Assembly: GCA_947502815.1 (NCBI GenBank)
Contig: CANNBH010000001.1
Coordinates: 1,426,001 to 1,490,000 of the forward strand
Length of the DNA: 64,000 nt
Source of the DNA: an uncultured Erythrobacter sp.
Lineage (GTDB): Bacteria > Pseudomonadota > Alphaproteobacteria > Sphingomonadales > Sphingomonadaceae
Direction of reading: 5' to 3'
Shown here: positions 27,875 through 37,047 of the stretch, piece by piece
Layout of the letters: each line of letters opens with the position of its first letter
Numbering within the stretch: position 1 is the stretch's first letter
Made by a program: the position numbers and the translations under genes
Notes under the pieces: generated by a model
What the model was told of the DNA's origin: nothing
Database searches by the model: none
The model's input: the letters and a program-made list of their open reading frames with translations, nothing else

Positions 27875-30076
27875 GTGCCCCTGAAGGGTTTCTTGTCAAA
27901 GAGTGGCCTCAAATCGGCCAAAGCGGCGAGCGCCCTTTCCGACGGGGAGAGGCTCGCCATGCTGGACGAGCTCGAACAATCGGGCCTCGGCTGGTTTTGG
28001 GCAAGCGATACAAGCGGCAACCTCACCTACCTTTCTGCTGCGATTGCTGAACGCGTTGATGTGCCGCTTTCTGAACTGCTTGGCCAACCGTTGGCGAGCG
28101 TTTTTGCCTCTGCTGACCGTGACGGACGCACCAAATCTTTGGCGCTGATGCTGGGCGCGCATAAGGCATTTTCTGGCTTTGCCGTGCGCGCGGAAAAAGG
28201 CGCGGATGTATCTGCGGGCGGCGCGGTCCTTCGCCTTTCAGGTCAACCGGCTTTTGATGGCCAGAAATTCACCGGATTTCGCGGCACAGGCGCCGACATT
28301 ACCGACGAATATTTTCGTGAAGAAGAAACTGAGCGGCTGGCCAAATTTGATTCCCTCACAGGCCTATCGAACCGCCACCGCATGCAGCACACTATCGAGA
28401 CCACATTGACAGCGTTCAAGGCAGCCAAGCGCAATTGCGCGGTGATGATGCTTGATCTCGATAAGTTTAAGAATGTGAACGACACGCTTGGCCATGCGGC
28501 GGGCGATGAATTGCTGAAACAAGTTTCTGACCGCCTGCAGCGTTCTATCGAAGTGGAATGCGAGATTGGCCGTCTTGGCGGCGACGAGTTCCAGGTGATG
28601 ATCCCCGATATGGATGATCGCGGCGAGCTGGGCGAGATCGCGATGAAGATCATCACGATGCTGCGCCAACCCTATTCTTTGGAAGAAGGCCGCTGCGTCA
28701 TCGGTGCCTCAATCGGTATTGCCATCGCCCCGCATGACGGCGTTAGCGCGGATGAAGTCGTGCGATCTGCCGATCTTGCGCTGTATTCGGCGAAGAACAG
28801 CGGACGCGGGCAATATCGCTTTTTCTCCGGCGAATTGGAGAACGAGGCTCTTTTCCGCCGGCGGCTTGAGGAGAATCTCGGCATTGCGGTGCAAGAAAAA
28901 CAGCTGTTCCTGAAATACGAACCAATCGTGACAGCGGAGGACGAAACCGTCCGAGCGCTAGAAACCCACATTTGCTGGATGCACGATCAACGCGGCGAAA
29001 TTGATGAAGAAGAGTTCGCCTCGATCCTTGATGGGTCGAGCCAAGTGGTCGAAGTCGGCACATGGGCCATCGAAGAAGCGTGCCAGCATGCTGCAAGCTG
29101 GCCCGATACGGTGCGTGTCGCGGTCAATGTCCCGGTGGCGTTGTTTGCATCGGACAGTTTCGTGGATGCCGTATCCGAAGCCCTGAAATCCGCCGATCTG
29201 CCTTCCCACCGGTTGGAATTGGAGATCAGCGAGGCCGTCTTTTTTGGCGACACCAACGACGTTGATCGGACATTGGCGCAGCTGTTCAAATTGGGTGTGC
29301 GTTTGACGCTCGACGAATTTGGTAGCGGGTATTCCAGCCTAGCTTATCTGCGCCGCGCTCCATTTGACGCGGTCAAGATTGATGAGGCGCTGGTAAGCGA
29401 AGCCGAAGCGCACGACAGCAAGGATTTGGGCCTGATCCGGGCTATTGTTGCTTTGGCTGGCGCGCTGGAAATGGACACGATTGCCAACGGCATCGAAACC
29501 ACCGACTTGTTTGACCGCCTGAAAGAAAGCGGCGTGAAGTTCATGCAGGGGCCGATTTATTCTGATCCGGTTGCCCGTGAAGTTGCTGATACAGAGTTGA
29601 TCGGCGACGCTTGGAAGATCGAACCGAGCAGTGATCGCACAAAACGCGCGCGCCGCCGGACGGTGTTCCGCAAGATCCAAGTTATCCATGATGACCATTC
29701 CTACGAGGTCACTTTGCGCAATCTGTCCAAGACCGGCGCGCTGATCGAAGGGCTTCATGAAGTGCCCAAGGAAACGCAATTCGTGGTCGATCTGGGTGGC
29801 GGACAATTGGCCGTGGCGACCGTCATCCGCTCCAGCGGCGACACGCAGGGCCTAGAATTTGAACAATCGCTTGTCGATGACGGAGCCGGCGGCTTGTGCA
29901 CGCGCAACCGCGTCAGTCCCTATGCCCTAAGCGCAGCAGGAGCACCGCTGGCGGCGCTATCGCAAGGTGACTATAAAGGCATGGAAGGTGGTATGCTGAG
30001 TGAAGGCGGAAGCAGCGTTCCGCAATTTGGCTATGCAATTCAGGCGCACGGACAACCGCGGTGTGAAGCCGCCTAA
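27875..30076 (+). CDS. PAS-GGDEF-degenerate EAL-PilZ paralogue
   Basis: A 733-residue paralogue of the preceding protein with the same order: PAS (SGLGWFWASDTSGNLTYLS), GGDEF with intact RLGGDEF near residue 235, EAL-like domain, PilZ (NLSKTGALIEG). The EAL site has decayed: EAL reads ETH (RALETHICW, near 362), the DDFGTG loop reads DEFGSG, and the preceding region is acidic. It therefore probably keeps diguanylate cyclase potential while the phosphodiesterase domain is inactive or only binds ligand. Start is GTG 27875 with GAGGGA upstream. The pair arose by tandem duplication. Confidence 0.9.
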   Translation: MPLKGFLSKSGLKSAKAASALSDGERLAMLDELEQSGLGWFWASDTSGNLTYLSAAIAERVDVPLSELLGQPLASVFASADRDGRTKSLALMLGAHKAFSGFAVRAEKGADVSAGGAVLRLSGQPAFDGQKFTGFRGTGADITDEYFREEETERLAKFDSLTGLSNRHRMQHTIETTLTAFKAAKRNCAVMMLDLDKFKNVNDTLGHAAGDELLKQVSDRLQRSIEVECEIGRLGGDEFQVMIPDMDDRGELGEIAMKIITMLRQPYSLEEGRCVIGASIGIAIAPHDGVSADEVVRSADLALYSAKNSGRGQYRFFSGELENEALFRRRLEENLGIAVQEKQLFLKYEPIVTAEDETVRALETHICWMHDQRGEIDEEEFASILDGSSQVVEVGTWAIEEACQHAASWPDTVRVAVNVPVALFASDSFVDAVSEALKSADLPSHRLELEISEAVFFGDTNDVDRTLAQLFKLGVRLTLDEFGSGYSSLAYLRRAPFDAVKIDEALVSEAEAHDSKDLGLIRAIVALAGALEMDTIANGIETTDLFDRLKESGVKFMQGPIYSDPVAREVADTELIGDAWKIEPSSDRTKRARRRTVFRKIQVIHDDHSYEVTLRNLSKTGALIEGLHEVPKETQFVVDLGGGQLAVATVIRSSGDTQGLEFEQSLVDDGAGGLCTRNRVSPYALSAAGAPLAALSQGDYKGMEGGMLSEGGSSVPQFGYAIQAHGQPRCEAA

Positions 30077-30162
30077 TCCACCGCCATTTCATTCACTGAC
30101 TGTGAGTGTTGCAATTTTCCCCAATGACATGGGGGCGGCAGGCCGCTAAACGCGCAGTCGAA

Positions 30163-31980
30163 ATGACTGACCTCTCCAAAATTCGCAACTTCTCTATCAT
30201 CGCTCATATCGATCATGGTAAAAGCACGCTCGCCGACCGGTTGATCCAATTCACCGGCGGACTGACAGAGCGTGAGATGTCCGCCCAAGTCCTCGATAAT
30301 ATGGATATCGAGAAAGAGCGCGGCATCACGATTAAGGCGCAAACCGTCCGGTTGAATTACACGGCCAAAGACGGCGAAACCTATCAGCTGAACCTGATGG
30401 ACACGCCCGGCCACGTCGATTTTGCTTATGAAGTGTCGCGCAGCCTTGCGGCGTGCGAAGGCGCTTTGTTGGTAGTAGACGCGGCGCAAGGGGTTGAGGC
30501 GCAAACCCTCGCCAACGTCTACCAATCCATTGAGCACGATCACGAAATCGTGCCGGTCATCAACAAAGTGGATTTACCGGCCGCCGAACCAGAGCGTGTG
30601 CGCGAGGAAATCGAAGAAGTGATCGGCCTCGATGCATCCGAAGCGGTGCTGGCCAGCGCGAAAAGCGGCATCGGCATCGAAGAAGTGCTCGAAGCCGTTA
30701 TTTCCAAGATTCCGCCGCCAAACGGCGAGCGCGATTTGCCGCTCAAGGCATCCTTGGTCGACAGCTGGTACGATCCCTATTTGGGCGTCGTCATTCTTGT
30801 GCGCGTGATCGAAGGGTTTCTGAACAAAGGGTTGAACATCAAGTTCATGCAGGGCGGCACGCAGCACCTGATCGACCGGGTTGGTTGCTTCACGCCGAAA
30901 CGCACGGATCTCGAAGAACTCGGCCCGGGTGAAATTGGCTTTATCACTGCGCAGATCAAAGAGGTGGAGCAAGCCCGTGTTGGTGACACAATCACGACGG
31001 TAAAGGGCGGGGCGGTCGAAGCGCTGGCGGGATATAAAGAAGTGCAGCCGGTTGTGTTCTGCGGTCTATTCCCCGTCGATGCCGCCGATTTTGAGAAACT
31101 GCGCGAAAGCATCGGGAAACTGCGCCTGAATGATGCAAGTTTCAGCTTTGAAATGGAAAGCTCCGCCGCGCTTGGCTTTGGTTTTCGTGCGGGTTTCCTT
31201 GGATTGTTACACTTGGAGATTATCCAAGAGCGATTGAGCCGCGAATACGACCTTGACCTGATCACCACCGCGCCTTCGGTTGTTTACCGTCTGCAATTGG
31301 GCAAGACCAAAAACGAAGCGGCAAAAGAGATCATGATCCACAACCCCGCCGACTGGCCGGATGTGAACCGTATCGACATGATCGAGGAACCTTGGATCAA
31401 AGCGGTGATCTACACGCCTGACGAATATCTCGGTGCGATCCTGAAATTGTGCCAAGATCGCCGTGGGATTCAGACCGATCTCACCTATGTCGGGGGGCGC
31501 GCTCAGGTAACCTATGAACTGCCCCTCAACGAAGTCGTGTTCGATTTCTACGACCGGTTGAAGAGCATTTCGCGCGGCTATGCCTCGTTCGATTACGAAC
31601 AGATTGGCCTGCGCGAGGGCGATTTGGTCAAGATGAACATCCTCGTCAACGCCGAACCGGTCGATGCGCTGTCATTGATCGTCCACGCCGGCGTTGCTGA
31701 GGAACGCGGGCGCGGAATGTGCGAACGGCTAAAAGACCTGATCCCGCGTCACCTGTTCAAAATCCCCGTGCAAGCGGCCATCGGCGGCAAGATTATCGCC
31801 CGTGAGACCATCGCTGCGATGCGCAAAGACGTGACCGCCAAATGCTATGGCGGCGATATTTCGCGCAAAAAGAAACTGTTGGAGAAGCAGAAAAAGGGTA
31901 AGGCCAAGATGCGCGAATACGGCAATGTCAGCATTCCGCAGGAAGCCTTTATCGCGGCGCTGCGAATGGGCGAGGAATAG
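30163..31980 (+). CDS. lepA: Elongation factor 4 (back-translocase)
   Basis: A 605-residue translational GTPase beginning [29 protein letters not shown], with G2/G3 motifs RGITIK and [15 protein letters not shown]4 NKVDLP, and the LepA-specific C-terminal domain ending [20 protein letters not shown]. It acts on stalled ribosomes. The track start at 30106 adds 19 poorly conserved residues; ATG 30163 gives the standard N-terminus. A diverged second copy of its last 56 codons lies 1.5 kb downstream (33439-33607). Confidence 0.97.
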   Translation: MTDLSKIRNFSIIAHIDHGKSTLADRLIQFTGGLTEREMSAQVLDNMDIEKERGITIKAQTVRLNYTAKDGETYQLNLMDTPGHVDFAYEVSRSLAACEGALLVVDAAQGVEAQTLANVYQSIEHDHEIVPVINKVDLPAAEPERVREEIEEVIGLDASEAVLASAKSGIGIEEVLEAVISKIPPPNGERDLPLKASLVDSWYDPYLGVVILVRVIEGFLNKGLNIKFMQGGTQHLIDRVGCFTPKRTDLEELGPGEIGFITAQIKEVEQARVGDTITTVKGGAVEALAGYKEVQPVVFCGLFPVDAADFEKLRESIGKLRLNDASFSFEMESSAALGFGFRAGFLGLLHLEIIQERLSREYDLDLITTAPSVVYRLQLGKTKNEAAKEIMIHNPADWPDVNRIDMIEEPWIKAVIYTPDEYLGAILKLCQDRRGIQTDLTYVGGRAQVTYELPLNEVVFDFYDRLKSISRGYASFDYEQIGLREGDLVKMNILVNAEPVDALSLIVHAGVAEERGRGMCERLKDLIPRHLFKIPVQAAIGGKIIARETIAAMRKDVTAKCYGGDISRKKKLLEKQKKGKAKMREYGNVSIPQEAFIAALRMGEE

Positions 31981-31984
31981 GCCC

Positions 31985-33379
31985 CTAATCAATCACCAGT
32001 TTCAGCCGGATGACAAAGTTGGGCTGAGCCGCATTGTCCGCGGGGTTGAGCGAACCATCCGGCGTAAAGCGCACATGCGTGATTGCCGTGTCGGTGCCAT
32101 CACCGGCCGGTTGCGGCTCATAATCGAAATCGGTCCCGTTGATAGAGAACTCAACGCCATCATTCATGTCCAGATGGCCGCCCCAGTCCAATGTTAATCC
32201 GCTAACCGGGCTGCCTTCGACCAGCTCAAAGACATCGGCGCCGGTAACGACCAACCGCGCGTCTGCGGGGAGCGAATCGAGGATGTCGATTGTGGTGTCA
32301 TCAACCCGCTGCCCTGTGTTGGTCACCGTGATTTCGTAATTCACCGTGGCACCGGGCAGCGCAAACCCGCCCCCTTGGGTGTCTTCGAACGAAACGGACG
32401 CCTTGTTAACGTCTAGTCCGATTGGGCATGCCTCTTGTGCTGTGCTGGTCGTGACCTGGATGTTGGTGCAGATCGCAGCGCGCAGCGTAAAGTTGCTGGT
32501 TCGCAAATCCTGATAGGACCCGCCCGGTGGCTGCGCTTGAATTTCGATTGGGCCATCGCAGCACCCTTCGAAACCCAACGCCTCCAACCTGTGCCAGCCT
32601 GCTGGCAGGTTTCGTGTGTCTTCGAACACGTCGGCGTTGTTAAAACTGGTGGCCCACCAGATATCCTCGGTCCAATCGCCATCGACCAGTGTTTCACCAA
32701 GCCGGAAATGACCGCCGCGGCCAAAGTCGAAGCCTCCACGAAAACTCCATGTGCCCGCTTGGGCTGGAGGAACGTTGAGCAGGGTGCTGATGCACAACCC
32801 ATAGTCTCCGTTGCTCCCGCCAAGCGATCGGTTGTTGATCCGGAACACGTCCGACCGAATGACATCGGCAACGGTGGAGCCGGCGTCCTGAATCGCCTGG
32901 AGCCCGTCTTCGGCGTTTTGCGGATCGGTCTGCGACACGCGTGACAGCACGCGCAGTCCCGTCACGGGGAAAACTCCGGTCGCATTGGATGCCGAACCAA
33001 CAAAGGCATTGCCAAGGAAGAAATTGTAGGTCGCAGAGCTGCCCGCAGCCAATCCGGGTGGGCGGATAAAGATGGTCGCCTGCTGTGCCAAAGCATCCCA
33101 GCGTGAAATGAAGAAGGGTATTGCGGTGGTGTTGTCACTGGCAAAGACCCGCAAGTCCGCGCCGCTTGCGGTCATCGCGTAACCTGCCGGGAAATCGGCT
33201 GCGGTCAAATCCACGCGGATTTCATCGGAATGGGCGCTTGCCCCCGCCGTCGCGGTGACAGCAATGGAATGCGACCATTCGCAGCTAAGCCGGGCCTGCG
33301 CGGTGGAAGGCTGGGAAACGAAGGCGCTCCCACTCAAAAGCAACGCAAGCCAAATCACGACGGAGACGTGGAACTTCAT
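31985..33379 (-). CDS. Secreted DUF2341 / DUF11-repeat protein
   Basis: A 464-residue exported protein. A signal peptide (MKFHVSVVIWLALLLSGSAFVSQPSTAQA) is followed by a DUF2341-like beta domain (IRVDLTAADFPAGYAMTASGADLRVFAS, FFISRWD), a cysteine-containing middle with GFEGCCDGPIEI (CCxG motif) and a C-terminal DUF11-type conserved repeat (LPGATVNYEITVTNTGQRVDD, DSLPADARLVVTG). Such proteins sit at the cell surface; function unknown. No PEP-CTERM or LPxTG-like tail is visible. It is convergent with lepA (4-nt gap) and bounded on its other side by the lepA-like fragment. Confidence 0.8.
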   Translation of the reverse strand: MKFHVSVVIWLALLLSGSAFVSQPSTAQARLSCEWSHSIAVTATAGASAHSDEIRVDLTAADFPAGYAMTASGADLRVFASDNTTAIPFFISRWDALAQQATIFIRPPGLAAGSSATYNFFLGNAFVGSASNATGVFPVTGLRVLSRVSQTDPQNAEDGLQAIQDAGSTVADVIRSDVFRINNRSLGGSNGDYGLCISTLLNVPPAQAGTWSFRGGFDFGRGGHFRLGETLVDGDWTEDIWWATSFNNADVFEDTRNLPAGWHRLEALGFEGCCDGPIEIQAQPPGGSYQDLRTSNFTLRAAICTNIQVTTSTAQEACPIGLDVNKASVSFEDTQGGGFALPGATVNYEITVTNTGQRVDDTTIDILDSLPADARLVVTGADVFELVEGSPVSGLTLDWGGHLDMNDGVEFSINGTDFDYEPQPAGDGTDTAITHVRFTPDGSLNPADNAAQPNFVIRLKLVID

Positions 33380-33438
33380 GCCGGTAAGCTTACAAGCACG
33401 GGCGCGCTAAATCAAAAGCCGCTGTGTAAATACTCGTG

Positions 33439-33607
33439 TCTGCGATGCGGAAAAACATCGCCGGCATGTGCTACGGAGCGGTTTCTTCGCGTATGCAGAA
33501 GCCGCTGAAGTAGCAGAAGAAGGGCAAGGCGATGATGCGCGAAATGCGGCGATGTGGGCATTGCTCAGGACGCGTTTATTGCGGGGCTTAGGATATGAGA
33601 GGAGCAA
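33439..33607 (+). pseudogene. Decayed copy of the lepA 3' end
   Basis: By hand alignment, 33439-33607 matches lepA 31813-31980 without gaps except one inserted base after GAAATG; I count about 119 identical of 168 positions (roughly 71%). The translation is recognisable (QKKGKAMMRE, then GDVGIAQDAFIAGLR against [15 protein letters not shown]) but contains a TAG, a frameshift and an early TGA. Homology stops abruptly just before 33439. It is a remnant of another, diverged lepA, not a fresh duplication, and lies directly at the edge of the restriction-modification genes. Confidence 0.85.
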
Positions 33608-33674
33608 AACATTGCCAGTTTGCAAATAAATGTAGATATATTCTTGAAATCCATTGAGGAAAATTGAGGGTGAA

Positions 33675-34610
33675 ATGGAATTCGATAACCCGATTTACAA
33701 GGTTTTAGCCCATAATGACACTGGCGATGCAGCTGGCCATCAAGGAGGATTCGTTCTACCAAAGGCTTTAGAGGATTACTTGCCGTTACTTAGAAATGAA
33801 ACGACCTCTCAAAATCCGACAGTCGGTATTTCTATTAAAGCAGACTTGTTTGTTGGTAGTCGGTTTCTAGAAGCTGTAGAGACGCGATATCAGTATCAAA
33901 CTTGGGGTGGGGCAAGATCGCCAGAACGTCGAATAACTGGCGGTATCGGCAATCTACGTAACGCCGCTACCAAAGATGACATATTGATCATTGAGCGGGG
34001 CATAGAGGATGAGGCACGCTATCGCTTTACCCTGATCAAGAACGATCACCCAAAGTATGGTGACTTGATCAAGAGTTTTGGGAGTAGCCGTTGGGGCATA
34101 CTTGACCCGAAACGAACCCCTGTTCCGGAAACTGCAATAGACGAGGCGGTGCTCGAAATTGTGGAAGCAAGAGAAACACCTTTTGCGATGTTTGATACTG
34201 AGGTTGGTCACGCTGAAAGCCGCATCCGTCGAATTTCAAGAGGGCGTGCTTTCGGGCGGTTGGTCCGAGATGCTTACTGCGATGAGTGTGCGATCTGTGC
34301 CAGTGGTTATCGGCATCCTGATGGAAGGTCAGAACTCGAAGCTGGCCATGTTGTATCTCGCTCAAAAAGGGGCTCCGATGACGTTCGCAATGGATTGCTC
34401 TTGTGTCGCGGCCATCACTGGGCATTTGATAGTGGCCTATTCGGGATTGATGACAACTACCAGATTTTGATCGCTCAAGCAGCTGAAAATATTGCTCAAA
34501 ATGCTTCGTTAATTGAGTACCATGGGCGTCAGATTCGTTTGCCCGTATTAGTCGCAAATCATCCGGCTCAAGAAGCGCTAGCATGGCATCGGGTTAACGT
34601 TATGATCTAA
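33675..34610 (+). CDS. HNH restriction endonuclease with EcoRII-N-type domain
   Basis: A 311-residue protein. The N-terminal half (YKVLAHNDTGDAAGHQGGFVLPKA, NETTSQNPTVGISIKA, RITGGIGNLRN) resembles the EcoRII N-terminal (B3-like) DNA-recognition domain, including the NDTG...HQxG signature. The C-terminal half is an HNH nuclease: CDECAICASGY, LEAGHVVSRSKRGSDDVRNGLLLCRGHHWAFDSGLFGI. EcoRII itself has a different nuclease domain, so this is a swap. Convergent with a C5-cytosine methyltransferase, together forming a type II-like restriction-modification pair. Start at ATG 33675 with GAGGG upstream. AT-richer than its neighbours, so probably acquired. Confidence 0.85.
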   Translation: MEFDNPIYKVLAHNDTGDAAGHQGGFVLPKALEDYLPLLRNETTSQNPTVGISIKADLFVGSRFLEAVETRYQYQTWGGARSPERRITGGIGNLRNAATKDDILIIERGIEDEARYRFTLIKNDHPKYGDLIKSFGSSRWGILDPKRTPVPETAIDEAVLEIVEARETPFAMFDTEVGHAESRIRRISRGRAFGRLVRDAYCDECAICASGYRHPDGRSELEAGHVVSRSKRGSDDVRNGLLLCRGHHWAFDSGLFGIDDNYQILIAQAAENIAQNASLIEYHGRQIRLPVLVANHPAQEALAWHRVNVMI

Positions 34611-34652
34611 ATGGAAGATCCTTTTGTCTAACCACAAGTTGAACTAGTGCAT

Positions 34653-35669
34653 TTAAGCTGCTTTGGAACTGACCCTGTTTTGAGCCAAGGCTGCAAAAAG
34701 ATATGGCTTAATTGCATCTGCGATAAACTCTACGACTGGTACTACAACAGCATTGCCAAATTGGCGATATGCTTGGGTGTCCGACACATCGGGTGGGATG
34801 ACCCACTTCCTTTCCCCGTGTTCGAAACCCATCAGCCGTGCACACTCTTGTGGAGTTAGCCGTCTTGGGCGATGTCCCGGTTGTGCAATGAGAATTTCCG
34901 AGCCGTCTTTGTGATAGCGCGCCGACAGAGTGCGTGCCACGTCGTCAGGACCACATAATCCGAAGCCGAACCCGTTGCCTTTAGCTTCATGCTTGGCTTT
35001 GTAGCCTTGAAGATAATCCCAAAGACGCGGCGTTAGCGTATACTTTGGATCGACCAACGAATTGGGTTCAAGAATCGAACCTAATTTGGGCGAGGTATTA
35101 GGCAGTGCTAATTTGCCAATATCAAAAGAAGTTTCGTTTTTAAAACCGACAATGAAAACCCTTTCGCGTTTTTGAGGGACCCAAGGTGCGCTTGAAATGA
35201 CACGGTGTTGCACGTGATATCCAAGTTCATTCTCAAGGGCGTGCATCATTGTCGCGAACGTGTTGCCTTTGTCGTGGCGCTCAAGATTCTTGACGTTTTC
35301 TAAAACGAAGGCAGTCGGCTGGTGATGGCGAATTACATTCGCAGTATCGAAGAACAGAGTGCCCTGCGTGTCATCGAGGAAGCCATGTGGTCTTCCCAAT
35401 GAATTCTTCTTTGAAACTCCAGCGATTGAAAAAGGTTGGCACGGGAATCCGGCTAAGAGGACGTCAAATTCTGGAATTTGCGACGGGTCCTCCGAGTAAG
35501 GTTCAATATCTTCACCAAGAGGATGGTTATCTCGAAAATTTGCTTGGTAGGTTCGTCGCGCGTACTTGTCTCTCTCGGAGGTAAAAACGCACTGCCCTCC
35601 AAGATTGTCGAAGCCAATGCGCAATCCGCCAATTCCCGCGAAAAGATCGATAAACCGGAAATTTGGCAT
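34653..35669 (-). CDS. DNA (cytosine-5-)-methyltransferase
   Basis: A 338-residue C5-methyltransferase. Motif [16 protein letters not shown], motif [14 protein letters not shown] with the catalytic Cys, motif [11 protein letters not shown], motif [14 protein letters not shown], the target-recognition region with [14 protein letters not shown], and motif [14 protein letters not shown] are all present and intact. It should protect host DNA against the convergent HNH endonuclease. Start set at ATG 35669 because AAGGAGG lies 7 nt upstream; the track's longer form adds a poor N-terminus. Recognition sequence unknown; the EcoRII-N partner hints at a CCWGG-like site, which is inference. Confidence 0.93.
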   Translation of the reverse strand: MPNFRFIDLFAGIGGLRIGFDNLGGQCVFTSERDKYARRTYQANFRDNHPLGEDIEPYSEDPSQIPEFDVLLAGFPCQPFSIAGVSKKNSLGRPHGFLDDTQGTLFFDTANVIRHHQPTAFVLENVKNLERHDKGNTFATMMHALENELGYHVQHRVISSAPWVPQKRERVFIVGFKNETSFDIGKLALPNTSPKLGSILEPNSLVDPKYTLTPRLWDYLQGYKAKHEAKGNGFGFGLCGPDDVARTLSARYHKDGSEILIAQPGHRPRRLTPQECARLMGFEHGERKWVIPPDVSDTQAYRQFGNAVVVPVVEFIADAIKPYLFAALAQNRVSSKAA

Positions 35670-36200
35670 ATTCGCCTCCTTGCAACGAGCGTTAAGCAGA
35701 AACAATAGCAGAACACCGAGAAGAGTGCGAGTTAGGATTTGCTCGATCTCAATCCAACACTGCCACACATTGGATTGAGCCATAAGGTTCAATCACTAAG
35801 GCAAATTTTGAATGAGAATTAGGGCGTTTTCTAGACATTACGAAAACTCTCCCGGAAAGATCCTACATTTTGCCTTGATGATCTAAACGGGCAGCAAATT
35901 AATTGCACCTTTCACATCTCCATCCCCTCATGGACCGCTTTCCTACACTGCGCGGCAAAGCTATTGCCGTCCCATGCCGTTTGCTCAGAAATTTGCTGCT
36001 TGGTTCCTTGCAAAGCGCCCCGCGAAGGGCGGTCTTCAAGCCCAGCAGTATTTCGCCTTAGGACTGTGTAACATGCGGTCCATGTCTCTGGCTGAAAGTC
36101 TCTGCTTGAAAGCGTGCGCATTGCCTCTGGGGCAGGGCGTGCGGGAAAAACCCTTCAACTTCACTTGGCGTTCAGGCGCGCGCTGGCTATACGCGAGGCC
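35670..36200. other. Gene-poor gap between the methyltransferase and bamD
   Basis: About 530 nt without a convincing gene. The left part is AT-rich like the restriction-modification module and holds the methyltransferase leader; from about 35,930 base composition returns to the chromosomal type. The ORF at 35974-36204 shows no recognisable family or good ribosome site. The right edge of the acquired segment probably lies here; I found no direct repeat matching the lepA scar. Confidence 0.5.
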
Positions 36201-36995
36201 ATGACTAAGACGATCCGCTCTCGCCTGACGCGCGCCACCTTGATGGGCGCGGCCTTTGCCACTCTTGCAGCATGCGGAGGCGGCTCTGGCAATGAAGACG
36301 TCGCTTACGTCGCGCGCGATGTCGAATCGCTCTATGCAGAGGCGCAGCGGCGGCTGGATGACGGCAACACTGTCCTTGCTGCGGCGTTGTTCGATGAAGT
36401 GGAGCGCCAGCACCCCTATTCGCCATGGGCCCGCCGCGCGCAGTTGATGAGCGCGTTCAGCTACTACATCGCGCGTGACTACAACAAAGCGATCCAGAAC
36501 TCTCAACGGTTCCTGTCGATCCACCCGGGCAACAAAGACGCGCCCTATGCCTATTACCTGATTGCGCTTTCCTACTACGAGCAAATCAGCGATGTGAACC
36601 GCGATCAGTCGATCACGGAGCAGGCGCAGATTGCGCTGCGCGAGGTGAACCGCCGGTTCCCGCAAACCGAATACGCCGCCGATGCGCGTCTAAAGCTTGA
36701 TCTGGTGTCCGATCACCTTGCGGGCAAAGAGATGGAAATTGGCCGCTATTACCAACGGTCTGGCCGGTGGCTTGCAGCGGCGCTGCGGTTCCGCAATGTG
36801 GTCGAAGAGTTTGAAACCACGAGCCACACACCAGAGGCTCTGTACCGTCTGACCGAAAGCAGCCTTGCGCTGGGGATTCGCGAAGAAGCGGTGAAATATG
36901 CCGCGGTGCTGGGTGCGAACTATCCCGGTACGGAGTGGTATGAGAAGGCTTTTGAGCTGGTCGGCGACCACGCCGGCGATGTCACCCCCAGCTAA
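36201..36995 (+). CDS. bamD: Outer membrane assembly lipoprotein BamD
   Basis: A 264-residue lipoprotein of the BAM complex, which inserts beta-barrel proteins into the outer membrane. A signal peptide with lipobox LAAC (Cys after ATLAA) is followed by TPR-like repeats: LYAEAQRRLDDGNTVLAAALFDEVERQHPYSPWARRAQLMSAFSYY, the YAYYLIALSYYEQI segment, and FPQTEYAADARLKL, all standard BamD features. Start at ATG 36201 with GAGG; the track's 36114 adds a non-signal N-terminus. recN follows, as in related genomes; lpxC, often just upstream, is not in the window. Confidence 0.93.
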   Translation: MTKTIRSRLTRATLMGAAFATLAACGGGSGNEDVAYVARDVESLYAEAQRRLDDGNTVLAAALFDEVERQHPYSPWARRAQLMSAFSYYIARDYNKAIQNSQRFLSIHPGNKDAPYAYYLIALSYYEQISDVNRDQSITEQAQIALREVNRRFPQTEYAADARLKLDLVSDHLAGKEMEIGRYYQRSGRWLAAALRFRNVVEEFETTSHTPEALYRLTESSLALGIREEAVKYAAVLGANYPGTEWYEKAFELVGDHAGDVTPS

Positions 36996-37047
36996 GAGAA
37001 GCTGATGTGGTGACGGGGCCAGATGATTGGGTTAGTGCAGCAATGCA

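Noticed and set aside
25477-30076. Assembly duplication of the two GGDEF genes
   Set aside because: The paralogues differ throughout, including catalytic residues and lengths, so they are real diverged copies.
33439-33607. Treating the lepA-like stretch as a functional small gene
   Set aside because: It contains a frameshift and stops in the lepA-homologous frame, so it is a relic.
35974-36204. 76-residue ORF upstream of bamD
   Set aside because: No good ribosome site, no family, overlaps the bamD start in another frame.
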